Origin: Algibacter pectinivorans
Lineage (GTDB): Bacteria > Bacteroidota > Bacteroidia > Flavobacteriales > Flavobacteriaceae
Direction of reading: 5' to 3'
Length of the DNA: 64,000 nucleotides
NCBI RefSeq assembly: GCF_900112595.1
Contig: NZ_FOMI01000001.1
Location: 62,001-126,000 of the forward strand
Below, piece after piece: positions 43,571 to 53,629 of the stretch. A program made the position numbers and the translations under genes. How positions within the stretch are numbered: the stretch's first letter is position 1; each line of letters begins with the position of its first letter. The notes under the pieces were generated by a model. The model was not told the DNA's origin and ran no database searches. It saw nothing but the letters and a program-made list of their open reading frames with translations.

Positions 43571-44347
43571 ATGGCAGAAGTTGTATTAAAACGTATAAAT
43601 AAATATTTAAGTGAAGTTGGTTACTGTTCTAGAAGAGAAGCAGACAAACTCATTGAAGCAGGTCGTGTTACCATTAATGGTGTTGTGCCAGAAATGGGAA
43701 CCAAAATTGCACCCGAAGATGTTGTTGCGGTTGATGGTAAAGAAATAATTAACACCAAAGAGTCTTTTGTTTATTTAGCTTTTAATAAACCCGTGGGCAT
43801 TGTTTGTACAACAGATACCAGCGTAGAAAAAGATAACATCATTGATTATTTAAACTACCCAAAACGTATTTTCCCCATTGGACGATTAGATAAACCTAGT
43901 GAAGGTTTAATTCTATTAACCGATGATGGCGATATAGTAAACAAAATTCTAAGAGCTAGTAATAACCACGAAAAAGAATATATTGTTACGGTTGATAAAC
44001 CCATTTCGCAAACATTTATTGAACGTATGTCTGGAGGTATTCCATTGGCAGAATTAAATAAAACAACCAACACATGTAAAGTTGAAAAACTGAGCACTTA
44101 TAAATTCAAGATTATTTTAACACAAGGGTTAAATAGACAAATTAGACGCATGTGCGATTATTTAAATTATGACGTACAAACTTTAAAACGTGTTAGAATT
44201 ATGAATATAAAACTAGACATGCCCGTTGGAGAATATCGCGAATTAACTAAAGAAGAGTTTAAAAACTTAAATTTACTTTTAGAAGAAAGCACCAAAACAT
44301 TTAAACAAAACAATAGTGCTAAAGCAATGAGAAGCCGTAAGCGCTAG
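43571..44347 (+). CDS. rluF: 23S rRNA pseudouridine(2604) synthase
   Basis: 258 residues: S4 RNA-binding domain (KRINKYLSEVGYCSRREADKLI, about 6-27) and the RluE/RluF-type catalytic domain, with the active Asp in GRLDKPSEGLIL (D about 102) and LNRQIRRMCDYLNYDVQTLKR. RluF makes pseudouridine at positions 2604 of 23S rRNA. The C-terminus is a short basic tail rich in Lys, Arg and Ser typical of the Bacteroidota members. Cytoplasmic. Start ATG at 43571; cotranscription with the hydrolase is likely. Confidence 0.88.
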   Translation: MAEVVLKRINKYLSEVGYCSRREADKLIEAGRVTINGVVPEMGTKIAPEDVVAVDGKEIINTKESFVYLAFNKPVGIVCTTDTSVEKDNIIDYLNYPKRIFPIGRLDKPSEGLILLTDDGDIVNKILRASNNHEKEYIVTVDKPISQTFIERMSGGIPLAELNKTTNTCKVEKLSTYKFKIILTQGLNRQIRRMCDYLNYDVQTLKRVRIMNIKLDMPVGEYRELTKEEFKNLNLLLEESTKTFKQNNSAKAMRSRKR

Positions 44348-44466
44348 CTATTTCTTTTTAAGTAAAAATATAGTTGCTCAAACTTTTATTCTTACAATTT
44401 TTAAGCAACGATATGAAAATTAAATGAATAAACTTTACACAAAACAATAGCGTTAAACGAACAAAA

Positions 44467-44497
44467 TAAGCGGCTTAGACTTTCATCTAAACCGCAT
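44467..44497 (-). terminator. Terminator of the 44.5 kb gene
   Basis: Stem GCGGTTTAGA / TCTAAGCCGC on the minus strand with one mismatch and loop of six, then TTATTTTG. About 30 bases past the stop of the outer-membrane protein gene. Confidence 0.6.
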
Positions 44498-44527
44498 TAA
44501 ATATCAATTTTAGATAATTACACTTTT

Positions 44528-45388
44528 TTATTTATGTTTATGATTAGGCTCCCATATTAGCCTTAAAAAAGAACTAAATCTTTCATTTTCTCTGCTTACG
44601 GGAATTCCTGCTACAATACCTACTAATAGGTTATCTGCAACTACCACTCTCATTTGAGGTCGCATTGTCATATCAAAGTTACCTCGATCAATAGTCTTAT
44701 TAAATTCAACACCTATAAAATTTCGTGTACCCGATATCATATAATGAAAACTAGTATTAATATCGTAAGTGGTATGGAACTTATTGGAAATAAAACTCTG
44801 CTCAATCATTGGTCCTGTATAAATCAATGAATGAAAGTTATTACCCCAACGTTTTGCAATTACAAAAAACGGATTATAAACATTTCCTTTTATTAAGGGG
44901 CTTCCAAAACTCCTAAAGTCTGAAAGTTCAAACTCATTAATGTAACCTAGCGCCATAGATGTTGCCATGGGTACACTTACAAAAAACGACCATTGCGTTG
45001 CTATTTTTATGCTATTTAGCCTATTGGAAGGAATTGAACCTCTATTTATTCCACTTTGAGGTGAATACAATGTAAAAGGTAATTCTACTTCTAGACCCAA
45101 TCTATCAATAGGTGCCCACTCATATTCAATTAAGGCTTCGTATGCATCAAATTCTAAATTATCTGTTAATCCTAAACCTAAGTTCCATTCTTTTTCTCCT
45201 TTTTTAGCTCCTAAATCACGTATTAAGTCTATATACAGAGGTTCTGCGTGTAAAACTTTGTCTGGTTCTTTATGATTTTCTACTTGCTGAATATAGATGC
45301 TATCTTTTTGAGTATTTGTAGTTTGTGCTACTAAAAATGTTGAAGATGCCAATAAAATTAAAGACATCCATATTGTTTTTATTTTCAT
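44528..45388 (-). CDS. HAEPLYIDLIRDLGAKKGE-type outer membrane protein
   Basis: 286 residues with a signal peptide ending in LVAQ. The first mature segment contains HAEPLYIDLIRDLGAKKGE followed by WNLGLG, a very characteristic motif that I recall in an uncharacterised family of Bacteroidota outer-membrane proteins next to metal-efflux systems. The rest alternates in beta-strand style (FDAYEALIEYEWAPIDRLGLEVELP) and suggests a barrel. It forms a leftward unit with the small hypothetical gene at 45465; no efflux pump is adjacent here. Function unknown. Confidence 0.7.
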   Translation of the reverse strand: MKIKTIWMSLILLASSTFLVAQTTNTQKDSIYIQQVENHKEPDKVLHAEPLYIDLIRDLGAKKGEKEWNLGLGLTDNLEFDAYEALIEYEWAPIDRLGLEVELPFTLYSPQSGINRGSIPSNRLNSIKIATQWSFFVSVPMATSMALGYINEFELSDFRSFGSPLIKGNVYNPFFVIAKRWGNNFHSLIYTGPMIEQSFISNKFHTTYDINTSFHYMISGTRNFIGVEFNKTIDRGNFDMTMRPQMRVVVADNLLVGIVAGIPVSRENERFSSFLRLIWEPNHKHK

Positions 45389-45464
45389 TTTAATTTGTTT
45401 TTAAGCATTAAAAATTACCCCATCACAAATTTTGCGATAGGAACTTATTAAGTTGTAAAACAAA

Positions 45465-45851
45465 TTATATCTTGGGGGGAGGAAGGTCGAGTTTATCAAA
45501 CCCGCTTGTTAAATAGGTTTTATAGTCTGGAAACTTTCCAGGTGCATTTTTAAATTCTAAAGAATTTAAATTACTAACAAGTATAGAAGGCGTTGTTAAA
45601 TCAATTTTAACATTTCTTTTTTTATTATGCTCTTCTGTATCAGGATCGTCATATTCTTCGATAGCATCTTCGAAACCCAGAACTTTCTCAAGAATTATTT
45701 CTATAATACTTTCTTGGTCGTTAAATGATAAATCTTCAGGAATATGGCTAGGTTTGGGGTCTTTAGTGTCAACACTTATGTTTAACAAATAAAGACCCAT
45801 TAAACCCCATAGGATTTTTGTAAATGCGTTATTTCTTATTTCGCTTATCAC
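45465..45851 (-). CDS. Conserved flavobacterial protein with N-terminal membrane helix
   Basis: 128 residues. One hydrophobic helix (ILWGLMGLYLLNISV, about 13-27), then an acidic, conserved-looking stretch (HIPEDLSFNDQESIIEIILE and EDAIEEYDDPD), and a Pro-rich end. I recall this pair, this protein with the HAEPLY-type outer membrane protein, in relatives in a heavy-metal context. No catalytic motif. The pseudogene begins immediately upstream on the same strand. Confidence 0.6.
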   Translation of the reverse strand: MISEIRNNAFTKILWGLMGLYLLNISVDTKDPKPSHIPEDLSFNDQESIIEIILEKVLGFEDAIEEYDDPDTEEHNKKRNVKIDLTTPSILVSNLNSLEFKNAPGKFPDYKTYLTSGFDKLDLPPPKI

Positions 45852-45860
45852 GGTACAAAG

Positions 45861-46600
45861 TTAACGTTCTTTTATTAATTTTCTTATATGACCACTAAAT
45901 ACTATTCTTAAAAATAAGTAAATTTAAAAAAAGAATTGTACTACTGGAATATACTATGGTCATTCGCCAAAATACTCAAACACTGAAGCTAATTCTAGTT
46001 TTGCATTCAGGTAAAATAGTTAGCATTTAGCAGTTTGTTTACAGCACGCATTAGTAGTACATAAACCAATAGGCCTACAACCTATTTAAAAGCATTATTA
46101 ACAGGCGCATATTAAACACAAAAGAGGCCTAAAAACCATTAAAAGCCCTAAATGGTCAATCCAGTACTAGAAGTATTCAAAACTAAGATAACCAAAAGCG
46201 ATATCTGGAGTTAACACACTTTGTAATGTGCCACCAATAACCCAAAACAAGAGAATTCTGAATACTAAATAGCTGCTATAATAAGAAAACACAGGTATTA
46301 AAAGCCCAATTAAAGTACATAAATACAAGGCAAATCGGTTGACAAGCTAATAGTATCATAATCTCCTAGACTTATTTTATGCACATGAAACATGACACCT
46401 ACAAGGCTTATAAAACAGGCTAAAATATATAGCGCTTTATTTTATTGCCATTTGCAAAGTCGAGGCTTTGCAAATGGCATAAAAACAATAGCAAATAAAA
46501 CAGTTAAAACTATTGGTAAGATAATTTAAAGACTTCCAATGGTAACTCTATTAAACAAAAAAATTGCATTATAAATTATAAAACTCATAATACAATTTAA
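45861..46600 (-). pseudogene. Decayed YwaF/TIGR02206-family membrane protein
   Basis: On the minus strand, joined across frames, the remains read: PIVLTVLFAIVFMPFAK, a stop, ILACFISLVGVMFHVHK and GDYDTISLSTDLP, then a one-base loss, LYLCTLIGLLIPVFSYYSS, FWVIGGTLQSVLTPDIA, FEYF-stop-YWIDHLGL, further frameshifts, and FYLNAKLELASVFEYFGE-stop-P-stop-YI. Family landmarks recognised are the LPLYLC, GGTLQxxLTPD and GEWPWYI segments; in the last, the TGG codons have become TGA and TAG. At least four stops and two frame changes exclude a working gene, and stop at 45861 closes the frame. Confidence 0.75.
46446..46479. repeat. Perfect 14-base hairpin in the pseudogene
   Basis: TGCCATTTGCAAAG, loop TCGAGG, CTTTGCAAATGGCA. 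It sits in the N-terminal third of the pseudogene where the frame reads FMPFAK. There are no T tracts, so it is not a terminator. Confidence 0.6.
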
Positions 46601-46617
46601 TTAAATAATATTTTATG

Positions 46618-47496
46618 CTACTTAATATGTCGTTCTCTAGCCAATAAGGTATTCTTTAATAGCATAGCAATCGTCATTGGACCTACACCACCAGGAACAG
46701 GTGTAATGTAACTTGCTTTTTGACTTACGCTTTCAAAATGCACATCGCCCGCTAATCGGTAACCATTCTTTTTAGTTGCATCTGGCACACGTGTAATTCC
46801 AACATCGATAATTACAACATCTTCCTTAACCATATCGCCTGTTAAAAACTCCGATATACCAATGGCAGCAACAATAATATCTGCTGCTTTAGTAATTTCC
46901 TCTAAGTTTTTTGAACGGCTATGAACTACTGTTACAGTAGCATCTCCTGCCTTACGTTTTTGGCTCATTAAAATACTCATTGGGCGACCAACAATATGGC
47001 TTCTTCCTAATACCACTACATTTTTACCAGAGGTTTCTATTTGATAACGCTCTAGCAACTCCATAATACCATACGGTGTTGCCGGTAAAAAGGTTGGCAA
47101 ATCTAAAGCCATTCTACCAACATTTGTTGGGTGAAACCCATCGACATCCTTATCTGGATCGATAGCCATTAATACTTTTTGCTCATCGATTTGATCTGGT
47201 AAAGGCAATTGCACAATAAACCCATCAATATCTTTACTAGTATTTAGTTCATTAATTTTTTCTAGTAACTCTTCTTCTGAAGTGTAATCTGGCAACTCAA
47301 TAAGTGTAGAGTTAAAACCTATACGTTGGCACGCTTTTACCTTTGCATTTACATAGGTCATACTAGCACCGTCTGATCCTACAAGAATTGCCGCAAGATG
47401 CGGTACTTTTTCTCCTTTAGCAACCATAGCCTGAACATGGTCTGCGATTTCGTCTTTAATATCGTTACTTACTTTTTTACCGTCTAAAATTGTCAT
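46618..47496 (-). CDS. folD: Methylenetetrahydrofolate dehydrogenase/cyclohydrolase
   Basis: 292 residues, normal size. FolD oxidises 5,10-methylene-THF to methenyl-THF with NADP and hydrolyses it to 10-formyl-THF. Motifs: [17 protein letters not shown] (Tyr and Lys of the active site), [39 protein letters not shown] (Rossmann) and the end [20 protein letters not shown]. Cytoplasmic. Upstream is ffh on the same strand; the two are often neighbours in flavobacteria. Confidence 0.97.
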   Translation of the reverse strand: MTILDGKKVSNDIKDEIADHVQAMVAKGEKVPHLAAILVGSDGASMTYVNAKVKACQRIGFNSTLIELPDYTSEEELLEKINELNTSKDIDGFIVQLPLPDQIDEQKVLMAIDPDKDVDGFHPTNVGRMALDLPTFLPATPYGIMELLERYQIETSGKNVVVLGRSHIVGRPMSILMSQKRKAGDATVTVVHSRSKNLEEITKAADIIVAAIGISEFLTGDMVKEDVVIIDVGITRVPDATKKNGYRLAGDVHFESVSQKASYITPVPGGVGPMTIAMLLKNTLLARERHIK

Positions 47497-47607
47497 GCTT
47501 AATTCGTTTTTGCCACGAATTCACGAATATTTTTTTTCGCAAAGACGATAAGGCTCAAAGTTTATTTCTTTTCTATTTTACTGTGAATGAGACTATAAAC
47601 TAAAATA

Positions 47608-48936
47608 TTACCTCATGTTCTTCATCATCTGCATCATCTTTTTACCGCCACCACCTTGCATCATCTTCATCATTTTGCTCATTTGGTTAAACTGCTTTAA
47701 AAGTTGATTTACTTCTTGTACTGAAGTTCCAGATCCTTTTGCTACACGCTTTTTTCTGCTGGCGTTAAGTACTGAAGGGTTAGTTCTTTCTTTTGGTGTC
47801 ATGGAATGGATAATAGCCTCGATACCTTTAAAAGCATCATCATCAATATCAACATCTTTTAACATTTTACCAGCACCAGGAATCATACCCATAAGGTCTT
47901 TCATGTTTCCCATTTTCTTGATTTGCTGAATCTGTTTTAAGAAATCATCGAACCCGAATTGGTTTTTGGCTATTTTCTTTTGAAGTTTTCTAGCTTCGTC
48001 TTCGTCAAATTGCTCTTGTGCTCTTTCTACTAAAGACACCACATCTCCCATACCCAAGATACGGTCTGCCATACGCGATGGGTAGAATACATCGATAGCT
48101 TCCATTTTCTCGCCTGTACCAATAAACTTAATTGGTTTATTAACTACAGATTTAATTGAAATGGCTGCACCACCTCGCGTATCACCATCTAATTTGGTAA
48201 GAATTACACCATCGAAGTTTAAAACATCGTTAAAAGCTTTTGCTGTGTTAACGGCATCTTGCCCTGTCATAGAATCTACAACAAACAAAGTTTCTTGAGG
48301 CTCTATGGCTTTATGGATGTTAGATATTTCGGTCATCATTGCCTCATCGACAGCTAAACGACCTGCGGTATCGATAATAACCACATTATGTCCGTTTGCT
48401 TTTGCATGGGCTATTGCCGCTTGCGAAATAGCAACAGGATCGTTATTTCCTTTATCGCTAAAAACCTCTACACCTATTTGCTCTCCTACTACATGTAATT
48501 GATCGATTGCCGCTGGACGATAAACATCGCAGGCCACCAATAACGGTTTTTTGGTTTTTTTAGTTTTTAAGTAATTGGCTAATTTACCAGAAAAGGTTGT
48601 TTTACCAGAACCTTGTAAACCAGACATTAAAATAATACTTGGTTTACCGGATAGGTTTATACCTTCGGCATCGCCACCCATAAGTTGGGTTAGCTCGTCC
48701 TTAACAATTTTAACCATTAATTGCCCTGGCTGTAACGTTGTTAATACGTTTTGCCCTAATGCCTTTTCTTTAACAGTTTGTGTAAACTGTTTAGCTATTT
48801 TAAAGTTAACATCGGCATCTAATAAGGCGCGTCTTACTTCCTTTAAAGTTTCGGCTACATTAACTTCGGTAATGCTTCCGTGCCCTTTTAATACGTGTAA
48901 GGCTTTATCTAATTTATCGCTTAAATTATTAAACAT
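47608..48936 (-). CDS. ffh: Signal recognition particle protein
   Basis: 442 residues: N domain, then G domain with P-loop GLQGSGKTTFSGKLA, DVYRPAAIDQL and DTAGRL, TKLDGDTRGGAA, then a Met-rich M domain ending MMKMMQGGGGKKMMQMMKNM (C-terminal about 20). Targets nascent membrane proteins to FtsY and SecYEG with the 4.5S RNA. No ffs gene was recognised nearby. The region upstream carries repeat copy D. Confidence 0.97.
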   Translation of the reverse strand: MFNNLSDKLDKALHVLKGHGSITEVNVAETLKEVRRALLDADVNFKIAKQFTQTVKEKALGQNVLTTLQPGQLMVKIVKDELTQLMGGDAEGINLSGKPSIILMSGLQGSGKTTFSGKLANYLKTKKTKKPLLVACDVYRPAAIDQLHVVGEQIGVEVFSDKGNNDPVAISQAAIAHAKANGHNVVIIDTAGRLAVDEAMMTEISNIHKAIEPQETLFVVDSMTGQDAVNTAKAFNDVLNFDGVILTKLDGDTRGGAAISIKSVVNKPIKFIGTGEKMEAIDVFYPSRMADRILGMGDVVSLVERAQEQFDEDEARKLQKKIAKNQFGFDDFLKQIQQIKKMGNMKDLMGMIPGAGKMLKDVDIDDDAFKGIEAIIHSMTPKERTNPSVLNASRKKRVAKGSGTSVQEVNQLLKQFNQMSKMMKMMQGGGGKKMMQMMKNMR

Positions 48937-49104
48937 AGTATTTTAAGTCTTCTGTAGGCAGCCACAAGTATGTAGACTGCGCTATAATTAAAATTTAAGT
49001 TGCAAAAATAACTAAATATTTTGTTTTTACAGGCTTGTATTTAGCTTTTACTTAAACAAGTTGAAGGGTAATTAGCAAAAAAAACGTAGTTGGCGGACCA
49101 ACCC

Positions 49105-49189
49105 GCGTTAGGGATTGTAGTGGAAATCCTTTTTGTGAGGCACGAGCAAAAAGATTGGGAACGGAAAGCCCGACCTGAAAGGGAACGCC
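49105..49189 (+). repeat. Dispersed GCGTTAGGGAT repeat, copy D
   Basis: Begins GCGTTAGGGATTGTAGTGG, has a hairpin CTTTTTG / CAAAAAG around a short loop, then GGAACGGAAAGCCCGACC and GGGAACGCC. It lacks the AGCCCACAGCC block of copies B and C, so it is another subtype. Located between ffh and argS, both on the minus strand. Confidence 0.75.
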
Positions 49190-49228
49190 TAAATAGATTT
49201 TTAAGACTATAAACCGCTTTTAAAGCTT

Positions 49229-51013
49229 TTACATGCGCTCTGGAACGTGCACACCTAATAGGCTAAAACTGTTTTTAATGGTGTTGGCAACGACTTGAGA
49301 TAGTTGCACTCTTAGTGTTTTTTCGGTGTCGTTATCTGCGCCTAAAATGGAAACGTTTTGGTAAAAGGAGTTGAATTCTTTAACCAAATCGTAGGTGTAA
49401 TTTGCTATTAGCGCTGGACTGTGGTTGTTTGCAGCATTTTGAATTACCTCTGGGAACAGCTGTATTTGCTTGATTAGCTCTTTTTCCTTTGGATGAAGTG
49501 CTGTTTGAGTAGCGTTAATTGTTACATCTGGATTAAGATTCCCCTTGCGCAAAATGGATTGAATACGCGCGTAGGTGTATTGGATGAATGGTCCTGTGTT
49601 GCCTTGAAAATCGATAGATTCTTTTGGATCGAACAGGATTCGTTTTTTAGGATCTACTTTTAAGATGTAGTATTTTAAGGCGCCTAAACCAATGGTTTTA
49701 TAAAGTTCCTTTTTTTCTTGAGTTGAATAGCCATCTAGTTTACCAAGTTCTTCGGAGATTTCCTCGGCTGTTGATGCCATATCGTCTATTAAATCGTCAG
49801 CATCTACAACAGTACCTTCTCTACTTTTCATTTTTCCGCTTGGTAAATCGACCATACCATAACTTAAGTGGTACAGGTTTTTAGCCCAATCGAAACCTAA
49901 TTTTTTTAGGATTAAAAATAAGACTTGAAAGTGGTAATCTTGCTCGTTACCAACCGTGTAAACCATACCGCCTACATCTGGAAAATCTTTTATACGTTGT
50001 ATGGCTGTACCAATATCTTGAGTCATGTAAACGGCAGTACCATCGGCACGTAGTACTATTTTTTTGTCTAATCCGTCTTCGGTTAAATCACACCACACAG
50101 ACCCGTCTTCTTCTTTTACGAAAACGCCAGATTTTAAGCCTTCGGCAACAAACTCTTTTCCTAATAGGTATGTGTTACTTTCGTAATACAGCGTATCGAA
50201 ATCTACACCTAAATTTTTGTAGCTTTCTGCAAAACCATCGTATACCCAACCGTTCATTTTGGTCCAAAGTGCCACGGTATCTTTATCGCCGGCTTCCCAT
50301 TTTAAAAGCATGTTTTGTGCTTCTATTAGTAAAGGTGCATTTTTTTTGGCGTCTTCCTCGGTACTTCCAGCCGCTATTAAATTTTGAATTTCCTTTTTAT
50401 ATTCTTGGTCGAACTTTACGTAATAGTTACCTACTAATTTATCGCCTTTTAATCCGGTAGACTCTGGTGTTTCTCCGTTTCCGAATTTTTCCCAGGCCAA
50501 CATACTTTTACAAATATGAATACCTCTATCGTTTATAATTTGTGTTTTATATACTTTTTTACCTGAAGCTTTTAAAATTTCGGCAACGCTATAGCCTAAC
50601 AGGTTATTACGAACATGACCTAAATGCAATGGTTTATTGGTGTTTGGTGACGAATACTCGACCATAACCGCTTTTTCATCGGCCTTTGGTGATACAAAAC
50701 CAAATGCACTATCGTTTTTAATGCCATTGAAAAAGTTAAGGTAATAGGCATCGCTAATTTCGACATTTAAAAAGCCTTTTACCACGTTAAACGCCTTTAC
50801 CTCGGTAACATTATTAACCAAGTAACTACCTATAGTTTCTCCTATTTGAACCGGATTCCCCTTAATAAAACGAAGCATTGGGAATATAACCACCGTAATA
50901 TCTCCTGCAAACTCTTTTCTAGTGGCTTGAAACTCTACGGTTTCTAAATTGATATTAAATTCTGCTTTAACAGCTTGTTTTACATAATTTAATAAGGTAT
51001 CCTGAAGACTCAT
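49229..51013 (-). CDS. argS: Arginyl-tRNA synthetase
   Basis: 594 residues, class I synthetase. HIGH motif as HLGHVRNN after SSPNTNKPL; the KMSKS equivalent is KMKSREGT. N-terminal additional domain (about 1-105) and C-terminal anticodon-binding DALR domain (LVKEFNSFYQNVSIL to the end VHVPERM) are both present. Ligates arginine to tRNA(Arg) in the cytoplasm. Leftward; the 450 bases upstream hold no gene. Confidence 0.97.
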   Translation of the reverse strand: MSLQDTLLNYVKQAVKAEFNINLETVEFQATRKEFAGDITVVIFPMLRFIKGNPVQIGETIGSYLVNNVTEVKAFNVVKGFLNVEISDAYYLNFFNGIKNDSAFGFVSPKADEKAVMVEYSSPNTNKPLHLGHVRNNLLGYSVAEILKASGKKVYKTQIINDRGIHICKSMLAWEKFGNGETPESTGLKGDKLVGNYYVKFDQEYKKEIQNLIAAGSTEEDAKKNAPLLIEAQNMLLKWEAGDKDTVALWTKMNGWVYDGFAESYKNLGVDFDTLYYESNTYLLGKEFVAEGLKSGVFVKEEDGSVWCDLTEDGLDKKIVLRADGTAVYMTQDIGTAIQRIKDFPDVGGMVYTVGNEQDYHFQVLFLILKKLGFDWAKNLYHLSYGMVDLPSGKMKSREGTVVDADDLIDDMASTAEEISEELGKLDGYSTQEKKELYKTIGLGALKYYILKVDPKKRILFDPKESIDFQGNTGPFIQYTYARIQSILRKGNLNPDVTINATQTALHPKEKELIKQIQLFPEVIQNAANNHSPALIANYTYDLVKEFNSFYQNVSILGADNDTEKTLRVQLSQVVANTIKNSFSLLGVHVPERM

Positions 51014-51491
51014 ACTGCACGTTTTTAAGGCTGCAAAGATAGAATTTTTTACTAAAGTTAAATGATTTATTTATTGTAGAAATTTGTTTATCAAAACTCA
51101 ATTTACATGCAACGAGTAAACAGGTTACTTTATTTTATTAATCTGCGAAATTTAGCGCCAATTTTACAATGTGAAAATAAATTGGAATATGATCGTTTTT
51201 TATAGTAATTGGTTGACAAATTGTAATATTATCTGTAATATATACCGTTTATCTATTCGTCGATTTTTACACTGTTTTTCGAGTCTCATTTCGTCTAATT
51301 TTTTGGTAGTAAAACGCAGAAATTAGATTTTGAAACTCCTTTTTTCAATTTTTGTTAAGTAATGCTATTATTTCCAATTTATTTGGATTAAGTGTTTAAT
51401 AAAACAACTAATTACAACTAATTAAAGCTCTCTTATCTCCCTCAAAATAAGATTATTTTACTGCTTTATGTGCGTTGTAGTCAATGCTAAA
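51014..51491. other. Gene-free AT-rich stretch between argS and the histidine kinase
   Basis: Divergent intergenic region of about 480 bases. It contains several stretches that could be promoter elements (TTGACA near 51213, TAATATTATCTGTAATATA nearby) but no clear consensus, no frame and no strong hairpin. It presumably carries the promoters of both flanking genes and an unexplained long leader. Confidence 0.4.
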
Positions 51492-53567
51492 ATGAGGAGA
51501 CTAATTACATTTATTATTATGCTATCTATATGCGCTAGTTTTGCTCAAACTAATGATATAGATAAGCTGACCTTGGATTTAGCTTTTCAAAACAAAGATT
51601 CCTTAAAAATTGAAACTTCTCTAAAGCTTATAAAAGCGCTTTACGACATAAAAGACTATGAACGAGCCAAGGAGTATATATTAAAAAGCGAAAAACTTTC
51701 CAATAAAATAAATTACAAAAAGGCAATTGCAGCAATAGTATACTATAAGTCTTTGATTTATGCCCAACACAATGATTATTTAAACGCTATTAGCGGGTAT
51801 AATAAATCTAAGACCTTGTTTGCTTCCTTAAAGGATACATTAAGTGTTGCTAAAGTTAATAACAGTATAGGGTTGTTAGAAATTAAAAAGGGGCGTTTTA
51901 AAAAGGGTGTACAATTTTCGTTATCGGCCATTAGAGAGTTTGAAAAAAGAGGTCTTGATAAAGATTTAAGTAGTGCTTATAAAAATTTAGCCCAGGCTTA
52001 TAACGGTATTAATTTAACGGACTATGCTATAACATATTATGAAAAAGCATTAGAAATACAGACAAAATTAAATGAGGATGAATCTGTTTTAAATACTCAA
52101 AATGAATTAGCAGATTTATACGCTTTGGAAAACAGGCATTATAAAGCCATTAATTGCTATAAAAATATACTTAAACATGAATTTTCGGCGAATGATTCTG
52201 TTTTGGGTTCTATTCTTCCTAAACTTGGTAGAGAATATTTAAAATTAAGTAATTTAGATAGCGCCGAAATACACTTAACCAAAAGTTTGAAAATTAATAG
52301 CAAAATAATAAACAAAAATGGTTTACTAATTACATTAAACAATTTAGGAAATATAAATTTAAAGAAAGGAAATTTAAAAACTGCTGAAAAGCAATTAGCA
52401 CAGGCTGGCTCTATTGCTAAAAGTTTAAATAATAGTAATGGGCTATTAAATTATTACCGATTAATGACTGCTTTAGATTCTACAAAAAAGCATTTTAACA
52501 GTGCTTTTAAGTGGCAAAGTGCATATTACAAATTACACAATAGTTTAATAAAAAATGAAGCTAGAGTAAACTATTTTAACCAAGAGCAAGACTCGGCAGA
52601 GATTGAAGAAAAAAACCTTAACAGTTTTGAATTGGAAGAAAAAAAATCAACACCTTCTAATCAAGTAGATAATGCCTTATCATTAAATTTCGAAAAAACT
52701 CTAAGCAGATATAAACTTATAGTTTACGCTTTAGTTGGCGGGCTTTTAGTTATTTCTACTTTATTAATTTTAATATATTTAAAGCAAAACAGATTAGTTA
52801 AATACACACAAGAGCTAGAGGAAAGAAATATTAAGTTAGATATTAAAAATGCTGATTTTTTGGAACAAACTAAACATCTAGAAAATATTAATAATGTAAA
52901 AGACCGTCTTTTTTCTATTGTATCTCATGATTTAAAAGACTCACTTTCCTCAATAAATGGTTTTATAAACTTATTGCAGGAAGGTACATTATCAAAAAAA
53001 GAATTTGATGCTTTAATTCCTGAATTAAGCGAAAATGCTAATAACGCTTCTTTATTACTTTTTAATTTACTTAATTGGTCTAAATCTCAAATGCAGTCTT
53101 TAGAACCAAAACCGAGTTTATTTGATATACAAGAAGTGTTTGACGCTAAAATAAATTTAGTAGAACAACGTGTTGAAGGTAAAGGAATAGAGCTTATTAA
53201 CAACTCATTGAGAGACTTTGTCTATGCCGACAGGAGCATGTTCGAAATCGTTATCCAAAATCTGCTAGCTAACGCCATTAAGTTTTCTAGGACTGGGGAT
53301 ACCGTTACTGTAGCTAATCATATAAGCAGTGGAAGTTGCATTATAAGTATATCGGATACAGGAATTGGTATTTCTAAAGAAGATCAAACCAAACTATTTA
53401 AAAGCAACACATTTACCACTAACGGCACTGCAAACGAAAAAGGTACGGGCTTAGGGCTTTCTATTTGTAAAGAGCTTGTAGAGTTAAACCATGGTAAAAT
53501 ATGGGTAGATAGTACCTTGGGAGAAGGCAGTACATTTTATGTACAATTACCTAAAGCTAAACGCTAA
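51492..53567 (+). CDS. TPR-containing sensor histidine kinase
   Basis: 691 residues from the ATG at 51492, which begins a clean signal peptide (ITFIIMLSICASFAQ); an ATG at 51468 adds eight residues. Periplasmic part (about 20-395) built of TPR units (AYKNLAQAYNGINLTDYAITYYEKALEIQ, read in two 20-residue-or-less steps, and similar). One membrane helix (about 400-420, LIVYALVGGLLVISTLLILIYL), a coiled linker, HisKA with catalytic His in VSHDLKDSLSSINGF (about 477), and HATPase with NLLANAIKFS, DTGIGIS and GTGLGLSICKEL. No response regulator gene is adjacent, and no receiver domain is fused. Senses an unknown signal through the periplasmic TPRs. Confidence 0.9.
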   Translation: MRRLITFIIMLSICASFAQTNDIDKLTLDLAFQNKDSLKIETSLKLIKALYDIKDYERAKEYILKSEKLSNKINYKKAIAAIVYYKSLIYAQHNDYLNAISGYNKSKTLFASLKDTLSVAKVNNSIGLLEIKKGRFKKGVQFSLSAIREFEKRGLDKDLSSAYKNLAQAYNGINLTDYAITYYEKALEIQTKLNEDESVLNTQNELADLYALENRHYKAINCYKNILKHEFSANDSVLGSILPKLGREYLKLSNLDSAEIHLTKSLKINSKIINKNGLLITLNNLGNINLKKGNLKTAEKQLAQAGSIAKSLNNSNGLLNYYRLMTALDSTKKHFNSAFKWQSAYYKLHNSLIKNEARVNYFNQEQDSAEIEEKNLNSFELEEKKSTPSNQVDNALSLNFEKTLSRYKLIVYALVGGLLVISTLLILIYLKQNRLVKYTQELEERNIKLDIKNADFLEQTKHLENINNVKDRLFSIVSHDLKDSLSSINGFINLLQEGTLSKKEFDALIPELSENANNASLLLFNLLNWSKSQMQSLEPKPSLFDIQEVFDAKINLVEQRVEGKGIELINNSLRDFVYADRSMFEIVIQNLLANAIKFSRTGDTVTVANHISSGSCIISISDTGIGISKEDQTKLFKSNTFTTNGTANEKGTGLGLSICKELVELNHGKIWVDSTLGEGSTFYVQLPKAKR

Positions 53568-53629
53568 CCTAAACTTTAAAGTCAATTTACTAATCTAATT
53601 TTGGCAACTTTACAGATTTGTTTTAAACC

